Shown here piece by piece: positions 9,160 through 19,729 of a stretch of DNA of 64,000 nt (position 1 is the first letter of the stretch; every line of letters begins with the position of its first letter). This DNA is from DASTPP01 sp035762175. GTDB lineage: Bacteria; Myxococcota_A; Polyangia; Polyangiales; Polyangiaceae. The position numbers and the translations under genes are program-made. The notes below the pieces were generated by a model. The model was not told where the DNA came from and did not search any database. It was given only the letters and a program-made list of their open reading frames with translations. The stretch covers positions 1-64,000 of the forward strand of contig DASTPP010000344.1 of assembly GCA_035762175.1 (NCBI GenBank), in the 5' to 3' direction.

Positions 9160-11022
9160 TCACCCCGGCGGGCCCCTGCCCGACCCCTCGGCCCACCAGG
9201 CCCCGTCGGCCGAGTAATAAATGGGGCCGAGCACCAGCTTGCCGCCCCGCTTGTAGACGCGGACCGCCCCGTCGCGGGGCGCACCGTCGCCATGCCAGCC
9301 GATCGTGAGGTAATACTCTGACTTCGAGCACGCCTCGAAGCTCGCCTCCCGGTCGCACACAAAGACGTATTTGTTTCTCTCTTCAGCGTCGGGCGCCGAC
9401 GAGTTGCTCACGAGCTTGAACGCCGCGCCGCGCAGCAGTTGGTGCCCCCCCGGGGCCACGTTCACCTTGCCACTGGCCACGAGCCCGCGAAGCTCGGCCC
9501 CAAGCCAGCCGAGGGGCCTCCGATCGTGGCAAGCGCCCACGGCGACCTCGGCCGGCCGACCTTCGCACTCGGTCCCGCCCCACTTGAGCTCGACCGCAAC
9601 GCGCTTCGCGACCCCCGCGGCCGCGCCGCCGCGCCCGCCCGCTTCGTCGGCCGATGCCGGGCCGGCGCCCCCGCCGAGACAGGGGAGCACGGCCGCGGCC
9701 GCCGTGGTCGCCGCCCCCGCGAACGCCAAGCAAGCGAGCCAGGTGCGCAGAGGGCGGCGCGGCTGCCGCGCCGGCGCGAGCGAGCGAGCGTCATCGGGCG
9801 TCGTCCCCGCGGGGGCGGGGCCCCATGCCGCCTCGGCGCGAGGGGAGCCCGGCGTCGCGGTCGGACCGGCGCCGCCCGGCGCGGCCACGTCGCCGGAGCT
9901 CACGCGCAACAGCGCCCCGCCCGCCGAGCGCATGAAAAGGACGGGCGTGGCCCACTCGAACGAGCCGCCCATCGAGATGTCTTTGCGCGCCTCGGCGGCC
10001 GCCTTCTCGAGCGAGGCACCGGCCGCGATCTGGCGGTAGACGCGCTCGGCGAACCGCGTGGCGGCCTCGTCGCTGATCGGGAACTGCATCGCCAATACGG
10101 CCGGAACGCCCGCCTCGGCGACGAGCGCCGCCGTGCTCGAGAAGAGCTCGCGCGCGTCGCCGACGGCGCCCTCGCACGAGTTCAAGAAGACCAGCCGGAG
10201 CGAGGGGCGGTCGCGCAGCAGGACGCGCAAGTCGCTCGCGCGCAGGTGGCCGCGGCCCGCCTCGATCGAAAGCAGCCCCTGCGCGCTGTCGCGGTCGAAG
10301 GCGCCGTGGCCGGCGAAGTGCAAGACGTGCCACTCCTTGCGGTCGAGTGCCTCGAGCAGGTCGCGGCTCGTCGGCGCCTCGAGCCACTCGAGCTCGGCGA
10401 GCCCCCGGCGGCAGAGGGGGGCGAGCTCGGCGCTGACGCAGGCCCGCTCGCGTGCGAGGTCGAGCGGCGCGCCGCCCCCGGTCGAGAGCACGCCGAGCAC
10501 GCGCAGCGGCGGCTCGACGCGCAGCGGCACCTGGGGCCTGCCGACCAGCACGTGCCGCACGAGCGGCGTGGCCCCCGACAGGCAAAGGCCGTCGCCGCGG
10601 CGCGGGCAAAGGAGCTCCCAAGGGACGAGCGCGATCGACGCGTCGGGCGTCACGAGCTTGATGCGCACGCCCCGCCCGAGCAGGCCCGCGTGCGCACGGT
10701 TCGCCGCGAAGAGCTCGGCGACGCGCCCCCGAAAGACCGCCTCATAAAGCGCGCGGCCCAGCTCGCCCGCGTCGGGCGTCGGCCCCCCTTCCGGGCGTAG
10801 GTCGCGCCACGCCCCCGCGCCGCCCGCCCGGCCGGCGCCCCGCGCCCCCGACGCCAAGCCCCACGCCTCGCCGTGCAGGCGGGCGCGCTCGGCGCCGAGC
10901 GCGTCGGGGCTCGCGGGCAGTTCGATCTCGTCATCGTGATCGCCCTGCGGCGACCGTACCGTCACCCGGCACCGCGCGCCCGAGAGCGCCCGGACCTCTA
11001 GGTTGAAGTCGAGGTAGTCCAC
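9160..11022 (-). CDS. CHAT-domain caspase-like protease with C-terminal membrane anchor
   Basis: A 620-residue protein. The CHAT core spans about residues 90-370, with the catalytic His in HFAGHGAF (about 237) and the Cys in FLNSCEGAV (about 283), the dyad expected of this separase/caspase-related family. Also typical are ALVPWELLCP before it and AMQFPISDEAATRFAERVY after it. A Pro/Ala linker leads to one membrane helix (about 424-446). A C-terminal domain of about 170 residues with several cysteines follows, probably outside the cytoplasm. The start is GTG. CHAT proteins act as regulated proteases in bacterial signalling and conflict systems; the target here is unknown. Confidence 0.9.
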   Translation of the reverse strand: MDYLDFNLEVRALSGARCRVTVRSPQGDHDDEIELPASPDALGAERARLHGEAWGLASGARGAGRAGGAGAWRDLRPEGGPTPDAGELGRALYEAVFRGRVAELFAANRAHAGLLGRGVRIKLVTPDASIALVPWELLCPRRGDGLCLSGATPLVRHVLVGRPQVPLRVEPPLRVLGVLSTGGGAPLDLARERACVSAELAPLCRRGLAELEWLEAPTSRDLLEALDRKEWHVLHFAGHGAFDRDSAQGLLSIEAGRGHLRASDLRVLLRDRPSLRLVFLNSCEGAVGDARELFSSTAALVAEAGVPAVLAMQFPISDEAATRFAERVYRQIAAGASLEKAAAEARKDISMGGSFEWATPVLFMRSAGGALLRVSSGDVAAPGGAGPTATPGSPRAEAAWGPAPAGTTPDDARSLAPARQPRRPLRTWLACLAFAGAATTAAAAVLPCLGGGAGPASADEAGGRGGAAAGVAKRVAVELKWGGTECEGRPAEVAVGACHDRRPLGWLGAELRGLVASGKVNVAPGGHQLLRGAAFKLVSNSSAPDAEERNKYVFVCDREASFEACSKSEYYLTIGWHGDGAPRDGAVRVYKRGGKLVLGPIYYSADGAWWAEGSGRGPPG

Positions 11023-11188
11023 CTTGAGTAGTGCTCTCGCCAGGCCGCCGCCCGTAGTAGGCGATCGAACCTCAGGGTCGACGACATGACATTTTACGGC
11101 CGCGCGACGCAGCGCGCCAACGCGCCGGCCAGTCGCTCGAGCCGCAAGGGTCGGGCAGGCCGGTCGATGCAGGCGCCTCGCGCCGCGC

Positions 11189-11560
11189 CTACGAGGACGC
11201 CTTGGTCTCGGCCGGGACGTACGACCACACGAACGACTCGAGCTCGGCGGCCGCCTGCAAGAGCTCGGCCTCGGACCCGGCGCTGCGCATGTGCGTAACG
11301 AGGGCTTGAAGCACCCGCCTGGCCAGCGTGTCGAAGGGCGTGAAGAGCGCCACGACGCGCTCGAACTCTTCGTCGGACGGGTTGGGCGAGGTCAGCACCG
11401 ACTCGGCCCAGGATGTAAAGGCCTGGAACGACTGCTGGGTCATGCCCATCACCGCGCGCGCTTCGTCCGAGAGCGAGGGCAGCGCGGTCAGATCGAGGCC
11501 CTTCGGCCAGGGCGGAAAGGCAGGGGGTTTGGGCTCGCGCTCGGACACGTCGGGCAGCAT
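11189..11560 (-). CDS. Hypothetical small protein
   Basis: A 123-residue protein. The ATG at 11560 precedes a Pro-rich N-terminus (PKPPAFPPWPKGLDLTALP) and a helical, acidic remainder (DEEFERVVALFTPFDTLARR). The PPW-P-G start followed by helices is reminiscent of small phasin-like or adaptor proteins, but I cannot assign a family. The reading frame stays open far upstream only because of GC bias. The gene is divergent from the large kinase gene at 11702 with a 141-base gap. The 166 bases between it and the CHAT gene show no clear feature. Confidence 0.65.
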   Translation of the reverse strand: MLPDVSEREPKPPAFPPWPKGLDLTALPSLSDEARAVMGMTQQSFQAFTSWAESVLTSPNPSDEEFERVVALFTPFDTLARRVLQALVTHMRSAGSEAELLQAAAELESFVWSYVPAETKASS

Positions 11561-11701
11561 AGCCCCCGGCGGGGGCGGGCGCCGGGCCAAAGCGGGACGC
11601 CCCCGCCCGACGCCTGCTTCGCGCCGCCCGCGGCCGGGGCCGGGGCCGGCGCGACCGACTGGCGGACCTGACGCGGCCCGTGCGACAACGGCGGGCAGCA
11701 G

Positions 11702-14700
11702 ATGGCCGCCGAGAACCGCGCGCCCCCGGAGGGGGGCGACCACCGAGGGCTCTTCGCCGGCGGGGGCGAGATGGGCGCGCGCATGGCCGCCTTCGACTGG
11801 GCGGCGACGCCGCTCGGGCCCGTGGGCGCGTGGCCCGAGAGCCTCAAGACCTGCGTGCGCGTCATCTTGACGTCGCGCCAGCCGATGTTCGTCTGGTGGG
11901 GCGACGCGCTCATCAACCTCTACAACGACGCGTACAAGAGCATCGTCGGCGGCAAGCACCCGGCCGCGCTCGGGCAGCCCGCCTCGGCCGTCTGGCGCGA
12001 AATTTGGGACCAGGTGGGCCCCCGGGCCGAGTCGTCGATGCGCTTCAACGAGGGCACGTACGACGAGGCCCTCTTGCTCATCATGGAGCGCCACGGCTAC
12101 CAGGAGGAGACGTACTACACGTTCTCGTACAGCCCGGTGCCCAACGACCGGGGCGGCGCGGGCGGCATCCTCTGCGCGAACAGCGACGACACGCCGCGCA
12201 TCATCGGCGGCCGGCAGCTCGCCCTCCTGCGCGAGCTCGCGGCCGGGGCGGCCGAGGCCCGCTCGTGCGAAGAGGCCTGCGCGCGCAGCGCCGCCTGCCT
12301 CGGCACCGACCCGCGCGACCTGCCCTTCGCGCTCATCTACCTGCTCGACCCCGACGGCAAGCGCCTGCGGCTCGCGGGCGCGTCCGGCGTCGCGCCGGGC
12401 CACCCGGCCGCCCCCCCGAGCGTCGAGCCCGGCGCCGCCTCGCCCTGGCCCTTCGGCGAGGCGCTCGCCGCGCCCGGCGCCCGGCTCGTCGAGGGCCCCG
12501 CGGCGCTCTTCCGCGAGCTGCCCGCGGGCGCCTGGCCGCGCCCGCCGCGGCAGGCGGCGCTCTTGCCCGTCGCGCCCGCGGGGCGCGCGGGCCGCGCCGG
12601 GCTGCTCGTCGTGGGGCTGAACCCCTTCCGGCCGTACGACGACGACTACCGGGGCTTTCTCGGCCTCGTCGCCGGCCAGATCGCCTCGAGCATGGCCAAC
12701 GCCGTCGCCTACGAAGAAGAGCGGCGGCGCGCCGAAGAGCTCGCCGAGCTCGACCGGGCGAAGACCGCGTTCTTCAGCAACGTCAGCCACGAGTTCCGCA
12801 CCCCGCTCACGCTGATGCTCGGCCCGCTCGACGACGCGCTCGCCGGCGCCGCCGGAGCGCTGCCCGCGGCCGAGCGCGCGCGGCTCGAGGTCGTGCGCCG
12901 CAACGGCCTGCGGCTGCTCAAGCTGGTCAACACCCTGCTCGACTTCGCCCGCATCGAGGCCGGGCGCGCCGAGGCCGTCTACGAGCCGACCGACCTCGCG
13001 GCGCTGAGCGCCGAGCTCGCGAGCAACTTCCGCTCCGCCGTCGAGCGCGCCGGCATGCGCCTGGTCGTCGACTGCCCGCCCCTGCCCGCGCCCGCGTACG
13101 TCGACCGGGACATGTGGGAGAAGATCGTCTTGAACCTGCTCTCGAACGCCTTCAAGCACACGTTCGAGGGCGAGATCGGCGTGTCGCTGCGCCCCGAGGG
13201 CGGCGGCGCCGTGCTCGAGGTCCGCGACACGGGCGTCGGCATCCCGCCCGACGAGCTGCCGCACCTGTTCGAGCGCTTCCACCGCGTGCGCGGCGCGCGC
13301 TCGCGCACGCACGAGGGCACCGGCATCGGCCTCGCGCTGGTGCACGAGCTCGTGCGGCTGCACGGCGGCTCGGTCGCGGTCGAGAGCCGGGTCGGCGCCG
13401 GCACGACCTTCGCCGTCCGCATCCCCTCCGGCCGCGACCACCTGCCCGAGGCCCGCGTCGGCGCCGGCCGCTCGCTCGCGCCGACCTCGACCGGCGCCGA
13501 CGCCTACGTTCAAGAGGCCCTGCGCTGGCTGCCCGACGAGCCGCCGGCCCGGCCGAGCGGCGAGGCCGCGGCCGGGCCGGGCGGCGGCGCGGCCGACGGC
13601 GGCCACATCCTGCTCGCCGACGACAACGCCGACATGCGCGAGTACGTCGCCCGCCTCCTGCGCGAGCAGTGGCCCGTCACGGCCGTCGCCGACGGCGCCG
13701 CCGCGCTCGCCTCGGCGCGCGAGCGGCCGCCCGCGCTGGTGCTGAGCGACGTGATGATGCCGGGGCTCGACGGCTTCCAGCTGCTCGCGGCGCTGCGCGG
13801 CGACGAGCGCACGCGCCGGGTGCCGGTCATCCTGCTCTCGGCCCGCGCGGGCGAGGAGGCGACGGCCGAGGGCCTGCGGGCCGGGGCGAGCGACTACCTC
13901 GTCAAGCCCTTCTCGTCGCGCGAGCTCGTCGCCCGCGTCGCGGCGCAGCTGACGGCCGCGCGGCTGCGGGCCGAGGCGGACGAGGCGCTGCGCGAGCGCG
14001 ACGAGCGGCTGCGCCTGGCGCTCGAGGCCGCGCGCATGGTCGCCTGGCGCTGGGACCCGTCGCGCGACCGCGTCGAGGCGAGCGAGCTCTTCGCCGAGAT
14101 GTACGGCCTGCCGGCCGTCGCCAACGTCGCCGAGGGCATGGCGCTCGTCGTGCCCGAAGACCTCGCGCGCCACCGCGCCGTGGTCGAGCGCGCCGCCGCC
14201 GAGGGCGCCCCCTACCGGTCCGAGTTCCGCATCCGCCGCCCCGACGACGGGCGCGTCGTCTGGCTCGAAGAGCGGGCCCGGGCGACGCTCGACGCCGGGG
14301 GCCGGGTCGCCTCGGTGCACGGCGTCGTGCAGGACGTCACCGAGCGCAAGCAGGCCGAGGAGCGCCGCGAGCGGCTGCACGCCGTCACCCTGGCGCTCTC
14401 GACGGCGCTCACGCCCGGCGAAGTCGCCGAGGTCATGCAGGCCCACGGCCTCGCCGCGCTCGCCGCCGACACGAGCTTCGCCTACCTCGCCTCGCCCGAC
14501 GGCGCCGAGCTGCGCCTCGCCGGCTTCCAGGGCCCGCCCGGGGCCGAGGCCGTGCCGCCCAAGGCGCTGCCCGCCGCCGGCCCCACCGGCTCGGCCACGG
14601 CCCTGCGCGAGCGCCGGCCGGTCTTCGTCGAGTCCGAGGGCGAGTACCGCGCGCGCTTCCCCGAGAGCGCCCGCGACTTCGGCTCGCGGCTCGGCACCCA

Positions 14701-16054
14701 GGCCTTCGCCGCCGTGCCGCTCGTCGTGCGCGGCGGCGAGGCCCTCGGCACCATGACCTTCACCTTCGCCCGGCCGCGGCGCTTCTCCGAGGACGAGCGC
14801 GCCTTCCTCCTGAACCTCGGCGCGCAGTGCGCCCAGGCCCTCGACCGCGCCCGCGCCTACGAGCGCGAGCGGCGCGCCCGCGCCGACGCCGAGGAGGCGA
14901 GCCGCCTCAAGGACGAGTTCATCGCCACCCTCTCGCACGAGCTGCGCACGCCCCTCACGGCCATCGTCGGCTGGGCCGCCATGCTGCGCGGCGGCGCGGC
15001 CTCGGACCCGGCCCTCGTGCGCAAGGCCGTCGCCACCATCGAGCGCAACGCCCAGGCCCAGCGCCACATCATCGACGACCTGCTCGACGTCTCGCGCATC
15101 GTCACCGGCAAGCTCAAGCTCGAGCCCGAGCCGGTCGACCTCGGCGCCCTCGTCGCCGACGCGCTCGACACCGTCCGGCACGCCGCCGCGGCCAAGCAGG
15201 TCGAGCTCGACCTGCGCGACGAGGGCGGCCCGCACCGGCTCGTCGGCGACCCCGAGCGCCTGCGCCAGGTCGCCTGGAACCTCCTCTCCAACGCCGTCCG
15301 CTACACCGAGCGCGGCGGCCGCGTCACCGCGTCGCTGCGGCGCGACGGCGAGGCCGTCGAGCTCGCCGTCGCCGACACCGGCCGCGGCATCGCCCCCTCG
15401 TTCCTGCCCTTCGTCTGGGAGCGCTTCCGCCAGGCCGACGGCTCGACCACGCGCTCGCAGGGCGGCCTCGGCCTCGGCCTCTCGATCGTGCGCGAGGTCG
15501 TCGGGCTGCACGGCGGCACCGTCGAGGCCCGCAGCGAGGGCCTCGGCGAGGGCGCCACCTTCGTCGTGCGCCTGCCGGCCGCCGCGCCCGCCCGCCCGAG
15601 CGCCCCGCCGAAGACCGGGCGCCCCGCCGCCGGCCCGAGCTCCCTGCCCCCCGGGGGCCCCGACGCCCCGCTCGCCGGCGCGCGCGTGCTCGTGGTCGAC
15701 GACGACGACGACGCCCGCGCCCTCTTCGACGTCGTGCTCGGGTCCGCCGGCGCCGACGCGCTCGCGGTCGCCTCGGTCGACGAGGCCCTCGCCGCGCTCG
15801 AGGGCTTCCGCCCCGACGTCCTCGTCACCGACATCGGCATGCCCGGCAAAGACGGCTACACCCTGCTGCGCGCCCTGCGCGAGCGCGGCGGCTGGCCCGG
15901 CGACCTGCCCGCCATCGCCGTCACCGCCTACGCCGGCGCCGAGCCGGCCGAGCGCGCCCGCCGCGCGGGCTTCGCCCGCCACGTCGCCAAGCCCATCGAC
16001 CCCGCCGAGTTCATCGCCGCCGTCGCCGAGGCCCGCCGCGCCCCCCGCCGCTGA
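11702..16054 (+). CDS. Double hybrid sensor histidine kinase (PAS-GAF-HK-REC-PAS-GAF-HK-REC)
   Basis: A 1450-residue protein with no predicted membrane segment, so probably a cytoplasmic sensor. Order: PAS-like (about 25-165), GAF-like (170-340), HisKA with H in NVSHEFRTPL (about 364) and its ATPase (NLLSNAFKH, DTGVGIPPDELP, GTGIGLAL). Next come receiver 1 with phospho-Asp in LSDVMMPG (about 682), PAS (770-885) and GAF (893-1053). A second HisKA follows with H in TLSHELRTPL (about 1079) and its ATPase (NLLSNAVRYT, DTGRGIAP). Receiver 2 has Asp in VTDIGMPG (about 1375). Both kinase modules look catalytically complete. No output regulator is adjacent. The ATG has only a weak upstream GGCGGG. 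The 3' end is tandemly duplicated just after the stop. Confidence 0.93.
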   Translation: MAAENRAPPEGGDHRGLFAGGGEMGARMAAFDWAATPLGPVGAWPESLKTCVRVILTSRQPMFVWWGDALINLYNDAYKSIVGGKHPAALGQPASAVWREIWDQVGPRAESSMRFNEGTYDEALLLIMERHGYQEETYYTFSYSPVPNDRGGAGGILCANSDDTPRIIGGRQLALLRELAAGAAEARSCEEACARSAACLGTDPRDLPFALIYLLDPDGKRLRLAGASGVAPGHPAAPPSVEPGAASPWPFGEALAAPGARLVEGPAALFRELPAGAWPRPPRQAALLPVAPAGRAGRAGLLVVGLNPFRPYDDDYRGFLGLVAGQIASSMANAVAYEEERRRAEELAELDRAKTAFFSNVSHEFRTPLTLMLGPLDDALAGAAGALPAAERARLEVVRRNGLRLLKLVNTLLDFARIEAGRAEAVYEPTDLAALSAELASNFRSAVERAGMRLVVDCPPLPAPAYVDRDMWEKIVLNLLSNAFKHTFEGEIGVSLRPEGGGAVLEVRDTGVGIPPDELPHLFERFHRVRGARSRTHEGTGIGLALVHELVRLHGGSVAVESRVGAGTTFAVRIPSGRDHLPEARVGAGRSLAPTSTGADAYVQEALRWLPDEPPARPSGEAAAGPGGGAADGGHILLADDNADMREYVARLLREQWPVTAVADGAAALASARERPPALVLSDVMMPGLDGFQLLAALRGDERTRRVPVILLSARAGEEATAEGLRAGASDYLVKPFSSRELVARVAAQLTAARLRAEADEALRERDERLRLALEAARMVAWRWDPSRDRVEASELFAEMYGLPAVANVAEGMALVVPEDLARHRAVVERAAAEGAPYRSEFRIRRPDDGRVVWLEERARATLDAGGRVASVHGVVQDVTERKQAEERRERLHAVTLALSTALTPGEVAEVMQAHGLAALAADTSFAYLASPDGAELRLAGFQGPPGAEAVPPKALPAAGPTGSATALRERRPVFVESEGEYRARFPESARDFGSRLGTQAFAAVPLVVRGGEALGTMTFTFARPRRFSEDERAFLLNLGAQCAQALDRARAYERERRARADAEEASRLKDEFIATLSHELRTPLTAIVGWAAMLRGGAASDPALVRKAVATIERNAQAQRHIIDDLLDVSRIVTGKLKLEPEPVDLGALVADALDTVRHAAAAKQVELDLRDEGGPHRLVGDPERLRQVAWNLLSNAVRYTERGGRVTASLRRDGEAVELAVADTGRGIAPSFLPFVWERFRQADGSTTRSQGGLGLGLSIVREVVGLHGGTVEARSEGLGEGATFVVRLPAAAPARPSAPPKTGRPAAGPSSLPPGGPDAPLAGARVLVVDDDDDARALFDVVLGSAGADALAVASVDEALAALEGFRPDVLVTDIGMPGKDGYTLLRALRERGGWPGDLPAIAVTAYAGAEPAERARRAGFARHVAKPIDPAEFIAAVAEARRAPRR

Positions 16055-16193
16055 CCTCGCCGCCGTCGCCGAGGCCCGCCGCGCGCCCCGCCGCCGACCC
16101 GCCCGCTCAGCCGCCCTCGGCCGCCCCCGGCCGCCGCCGCAAGAGCCGCCCGCTCAGCCGCCCTCGGCCGCCCCCGCCCGCCGCCGCAAGAGC
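16015..16193. repeat. Paired tandem duplications at two converging gene ends
   Basis: Two different tandem duplications abut. A 43-base unit at 16015-16057, containing the end of the histidine kinase gene, is repeated with minor changes at 16058-16097. A 47-base unit at 16147-16193, containing the stop codon of the LysR gene, is repeated at 16100-16146 with one mismatch. Each gene therefore has a second copy of its own 3' end just outside its stop, and together they fill the intergenic space. Confidence 0.85.
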
Positions 16194-17092
16194 CGCGCCG
16201 CCGCCAAGAGCTCCGCGCGCAGCCACCGGCTGCGGGGGTCGGCGTCCGCCTGCCGGTGCCAGTAGACGTGCATCTCGCCGGGCGGCAGCCGCAGCGGCAT
16301 CGGCAAGAGCACGAGGCCCAGGCGGCGCGCGTGCGCGTGCGCCCGCAGCGGCGGCGCCGTCAGCAAGAGGTCCGAGGCGGCGACGATGCGGCAGGCGGCC
16401 TCGTAGCGCTGGCAGCGCACCGCGATCGCGCGCTGGTGCCCGAGGCGGCCGAGCAAGAGGTCTTCGAACGAGGGGCCTCGGCGGCGCGACGACACCGTCA
16501 CGTGCCGCGCGGCCAGGTACGCCGCCGCGTCGAGCGCCCGCCGCCGCCGGCTGACGACGCAGAAGCCCTCGCTCGTCAGCGCCGCGTGCCGCAGCTCGGG
16601 GCCCGTCGCCTGCCCGACGTCGACCGCGAGGTCGAGCCGGCCCGAGGCGAGGTCGCGCTCGAGCGCGGGGCGGTCGAGGCGCACCGACTCGATCACGACC
16701 GCGGGCGCCCGCCGCCGCAGCCTGGCCGCGAGCGGCGGCACGAGGCTCGGCTCGAACTCGTCGTGCATCGCCACGACCACCCGCCCGAGGTCGCGCGCCG
16801 GGTCGAACTCGCGCGCCGCGAGCGCCCCGCGCAGCAGCGCGAGCGCCTCGCGCACCGCCGGCGCCAGCCGCTCGGCCGCCGGCGTCGGCGCCACCCCCCG
16901 CCCCCGCCGCACGAAGAGCGGGTCGCCGAGCTGCTCGCGCAGGCGCGCGAGCGCGTGGCTGACGGCCGACTGGCTGACGAAGAGCCGCCCGGCCGCCCGC
17001 GTCAGGTTGCGCTCGGCGTGCACCACCTCGAACGTCAAGAGCAGGTTCAGATCGAGCCCGCCGAGGGGCGCCTTCGTATGAACGTCGCTCAT
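16154..17092 (-). CDS. LysR-family transcriptional regulator
   Basis: A 312-residue protein. The N-terminal winged helix-turn-helix (about 12-72) has the family signature LNLLLTFEVVHAERNLTRAA, then GRLFVSQSAVSHALARLREQ, and DPLFVRRGRG. Residues 95-295 form the substrate-binding co-inducer domain (GRVVVAMHDEFEPSLVPPL), of the NodD/LinR-like subgroup judging by the QSAVSHALARLR pattern. It is divergent from the acyl-CoA dehydrogenase gene at 17154, the usual arrangement for a LysR protein controlling its neighbour, and an imperfect dyad overlaps its own start codon. The ATG at 17092 precedes a 15-residue leader before the HTH. The effector is unknown. Confidence 0.93.
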   Translation of the reverse strand: MSDVHTKAPLGGLDLNLLLTFEVVHAERNLTRAAGRLFVSQSAVSHALARLREQLGDPLFVRRGRGVAPTPAAERLAPAVREALALLRGALAAREFDPARDLGRVVVAMHDEFEPSLVPPLAARLRRRAPAVVIESVRLDRPALERDLASGRLDLAVDVGQATGPELRHAALTSEGFCVVSRRRRALDAAAYLAARHVTVSSRRRGPSFEDLLLGRLGHQRAIAVRCQRYEAACRIVAASDLLLTAPPLRAHAHARRLGLVLLPMPLRLPPGEMHVYWHRQADADPRSRWLRAELLAAARLLRRRAGAAEGG

Positions 17093-17111
17093 GGTTTTTC
17101 ATGAATACCAT
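17091..17111. promoter_or_regulatory. Candidate LysR operator (ATGGT-N11-ACCAT dyad)
   Basis: A 21-base dyad has outer arms ATGGT (17091-17095) and ACCAT (17107-17111), with a TTCATGAA palindrome inside. It fits the T-N11-A style of LysR boxes and overlaps the LysR start codon, 43 bases before the divergent dehydrogenase start. That position suits autorepression plus control of the dehydrogenase. Binding is inferred only. Confidence 0.5.
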
Positions 17112-17153
17112 TCACTTCCTTCATTCGACAGGCACGCTACCCTCCCCCGTGCG

Positions 17154-18391
<1,238 letters not shown>

Positions 18392-18395
<4 letters not shown>

Positions 18396-19705
18396 GCCCG
18401 CCCCTCGCGAGCCGGCCGCCCTCGGCGCGCCCCCCCCACGCGGCCCCCGCGAGCCGCCCGCCCTCGTCCGCCCCGCCCCCTCCGCACGCCCCCGGCGGCT
18501 ACCGCCTCTGCTCGCGGCTCGGCAGCGGCGGGCAGGCCGACATCTTCCTCGCCTTCGCGCCGGGCGCCCTCGGCGCGGGCCGGCCCGTCGTGCTCAAGCA
18601 GCTGCGCCGCTCCGCGCTCGACCAGCCCGAGCTCGTCGCCGCCTTCCTCGACGAGGCCCGCCTCTCGGCGCGGCTCGACCACCCGAACGTCGTGCGCACC
18701 TACGCGGCGGGCGCCGGCGAGGCCTACTTCATCGCGATGGAGTACCTCGAGGGCCAGCCCCTCGACCAGATCGTCGCCCGCGCCCGCTCCGGCGGCCTCG
18801 GCCCCGCCGCCTTCGCCCGCATCGCCGCCGACGCGCTCGCGGGCCTGCACCACGCGCACGAGCTCCGCGACTTCGACGGCGCGCCGCTCGACGTCGTGCA
18901 CCGCGACGTCAGCCCCCACAACCTCTTCGTCACCTACGAGGGCGAGGTGAAGGTGCTCGACTTCGGCGTGGCGAAGGCCTCGCTCAACCGCGCGCACACC
19001 CAGGTCGGGGCCATCAAGGGCAAGGCCGGCTACATGGCGCCCGAGCAGGCGCTCGGCCGCGCCGACCGCCGCGCCGACGTCTTCGCCATGGGCGTCGTCC
19101 TCTGGCAGGCGCTCGCCGGCCGCCGGCCCTTCGAGGGCGACCTGTTCCGCGTCCTCAAGCAGGTGCTCGACGAGCCCGTGCCGCGCCTCTCGAGCGTCGT
19201 GCCCGACGTCGACCCGAGGCTCGACGCCATCGTCGCCCGCGCGGTCGAGAGAGACCCCGGCGCGCGCTACCCGACCGCGCTCGAGATGCGCGAGGCGCTC
19301 GAGGGCTACCTCGCCGGCGCCGGCGAGCCCGTCCGCCCCGAAGATCTCGGCCGCTGGCTGCGCGAGGCCTTCGCGGGCGAGCGCGAGCGCGCGCGGGCGC
19401 GGCTCCGAGAGGCGATGGGCGGCGCGACGTACGAGCCCACCGAGCAGCTCCCCGCGCTCTCCTTCGACGATCCGCCGCCCGCCGCCCCCCCGCGCCGCCG
19501 CCCCGCCCCCCCGCCGCGGCTGCGCTACGCCGCCTCGCAGTTCCTCTTGGGCCTCGCCTCCTTCGTCGTCGTCGGCGCCGCGGCCGCGCTCTTCATCGCG
19601 ACGTCGCACTCGAACCCCGCCCCGCCCCCCCCGCCGCCCGCGGCCGCGTCGGCGCCCCCCCGGGCGGCGCCCGCCCCGCCGCCGCCCCCGCGGCCGGGCG
19701 AGTAG
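18392..19705 (+). CDS. Serine/threonine protein kinase with C-terminal membrane helix
   Basis: A 437-residue protein. A Pro-rich leader (1-35) is followed by the kinase domain (about 36-310): Gly loop GSGGQADIF, Lys in VVLKQL (about 69), catalytic loop HRDVSPHN (about 170), DFG (about 190) and APEQ in GKAGYMAPEQALG. HRDVSPHN instead of HRDLKPEN is common in myxobacterial kinases; the catalytic Asp and Asn remain. After a disordered segment comes one membrane helix (FLLGLASFVVVGAAAALFIA, about 384-404) and a short Pro/Ala tail. The four-base overlap with the dehydrogenase gene implies coupled translation, so the two are likely regulated together; whether the enzyme is a substrate is unknown. 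Confidence 0.93.
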
Positions 19706-19729
19706 CACCCGCCCCGCAGGCCGCCGCCC

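Noticed and set aside
11561..15982. Continuation of the frame of the small gene at 11189-11560, nearly 1600 codons in total
   Set aside because: Only the part from the ATG at 11560 is plausible; the remainder is antisense to the histidine kinase.
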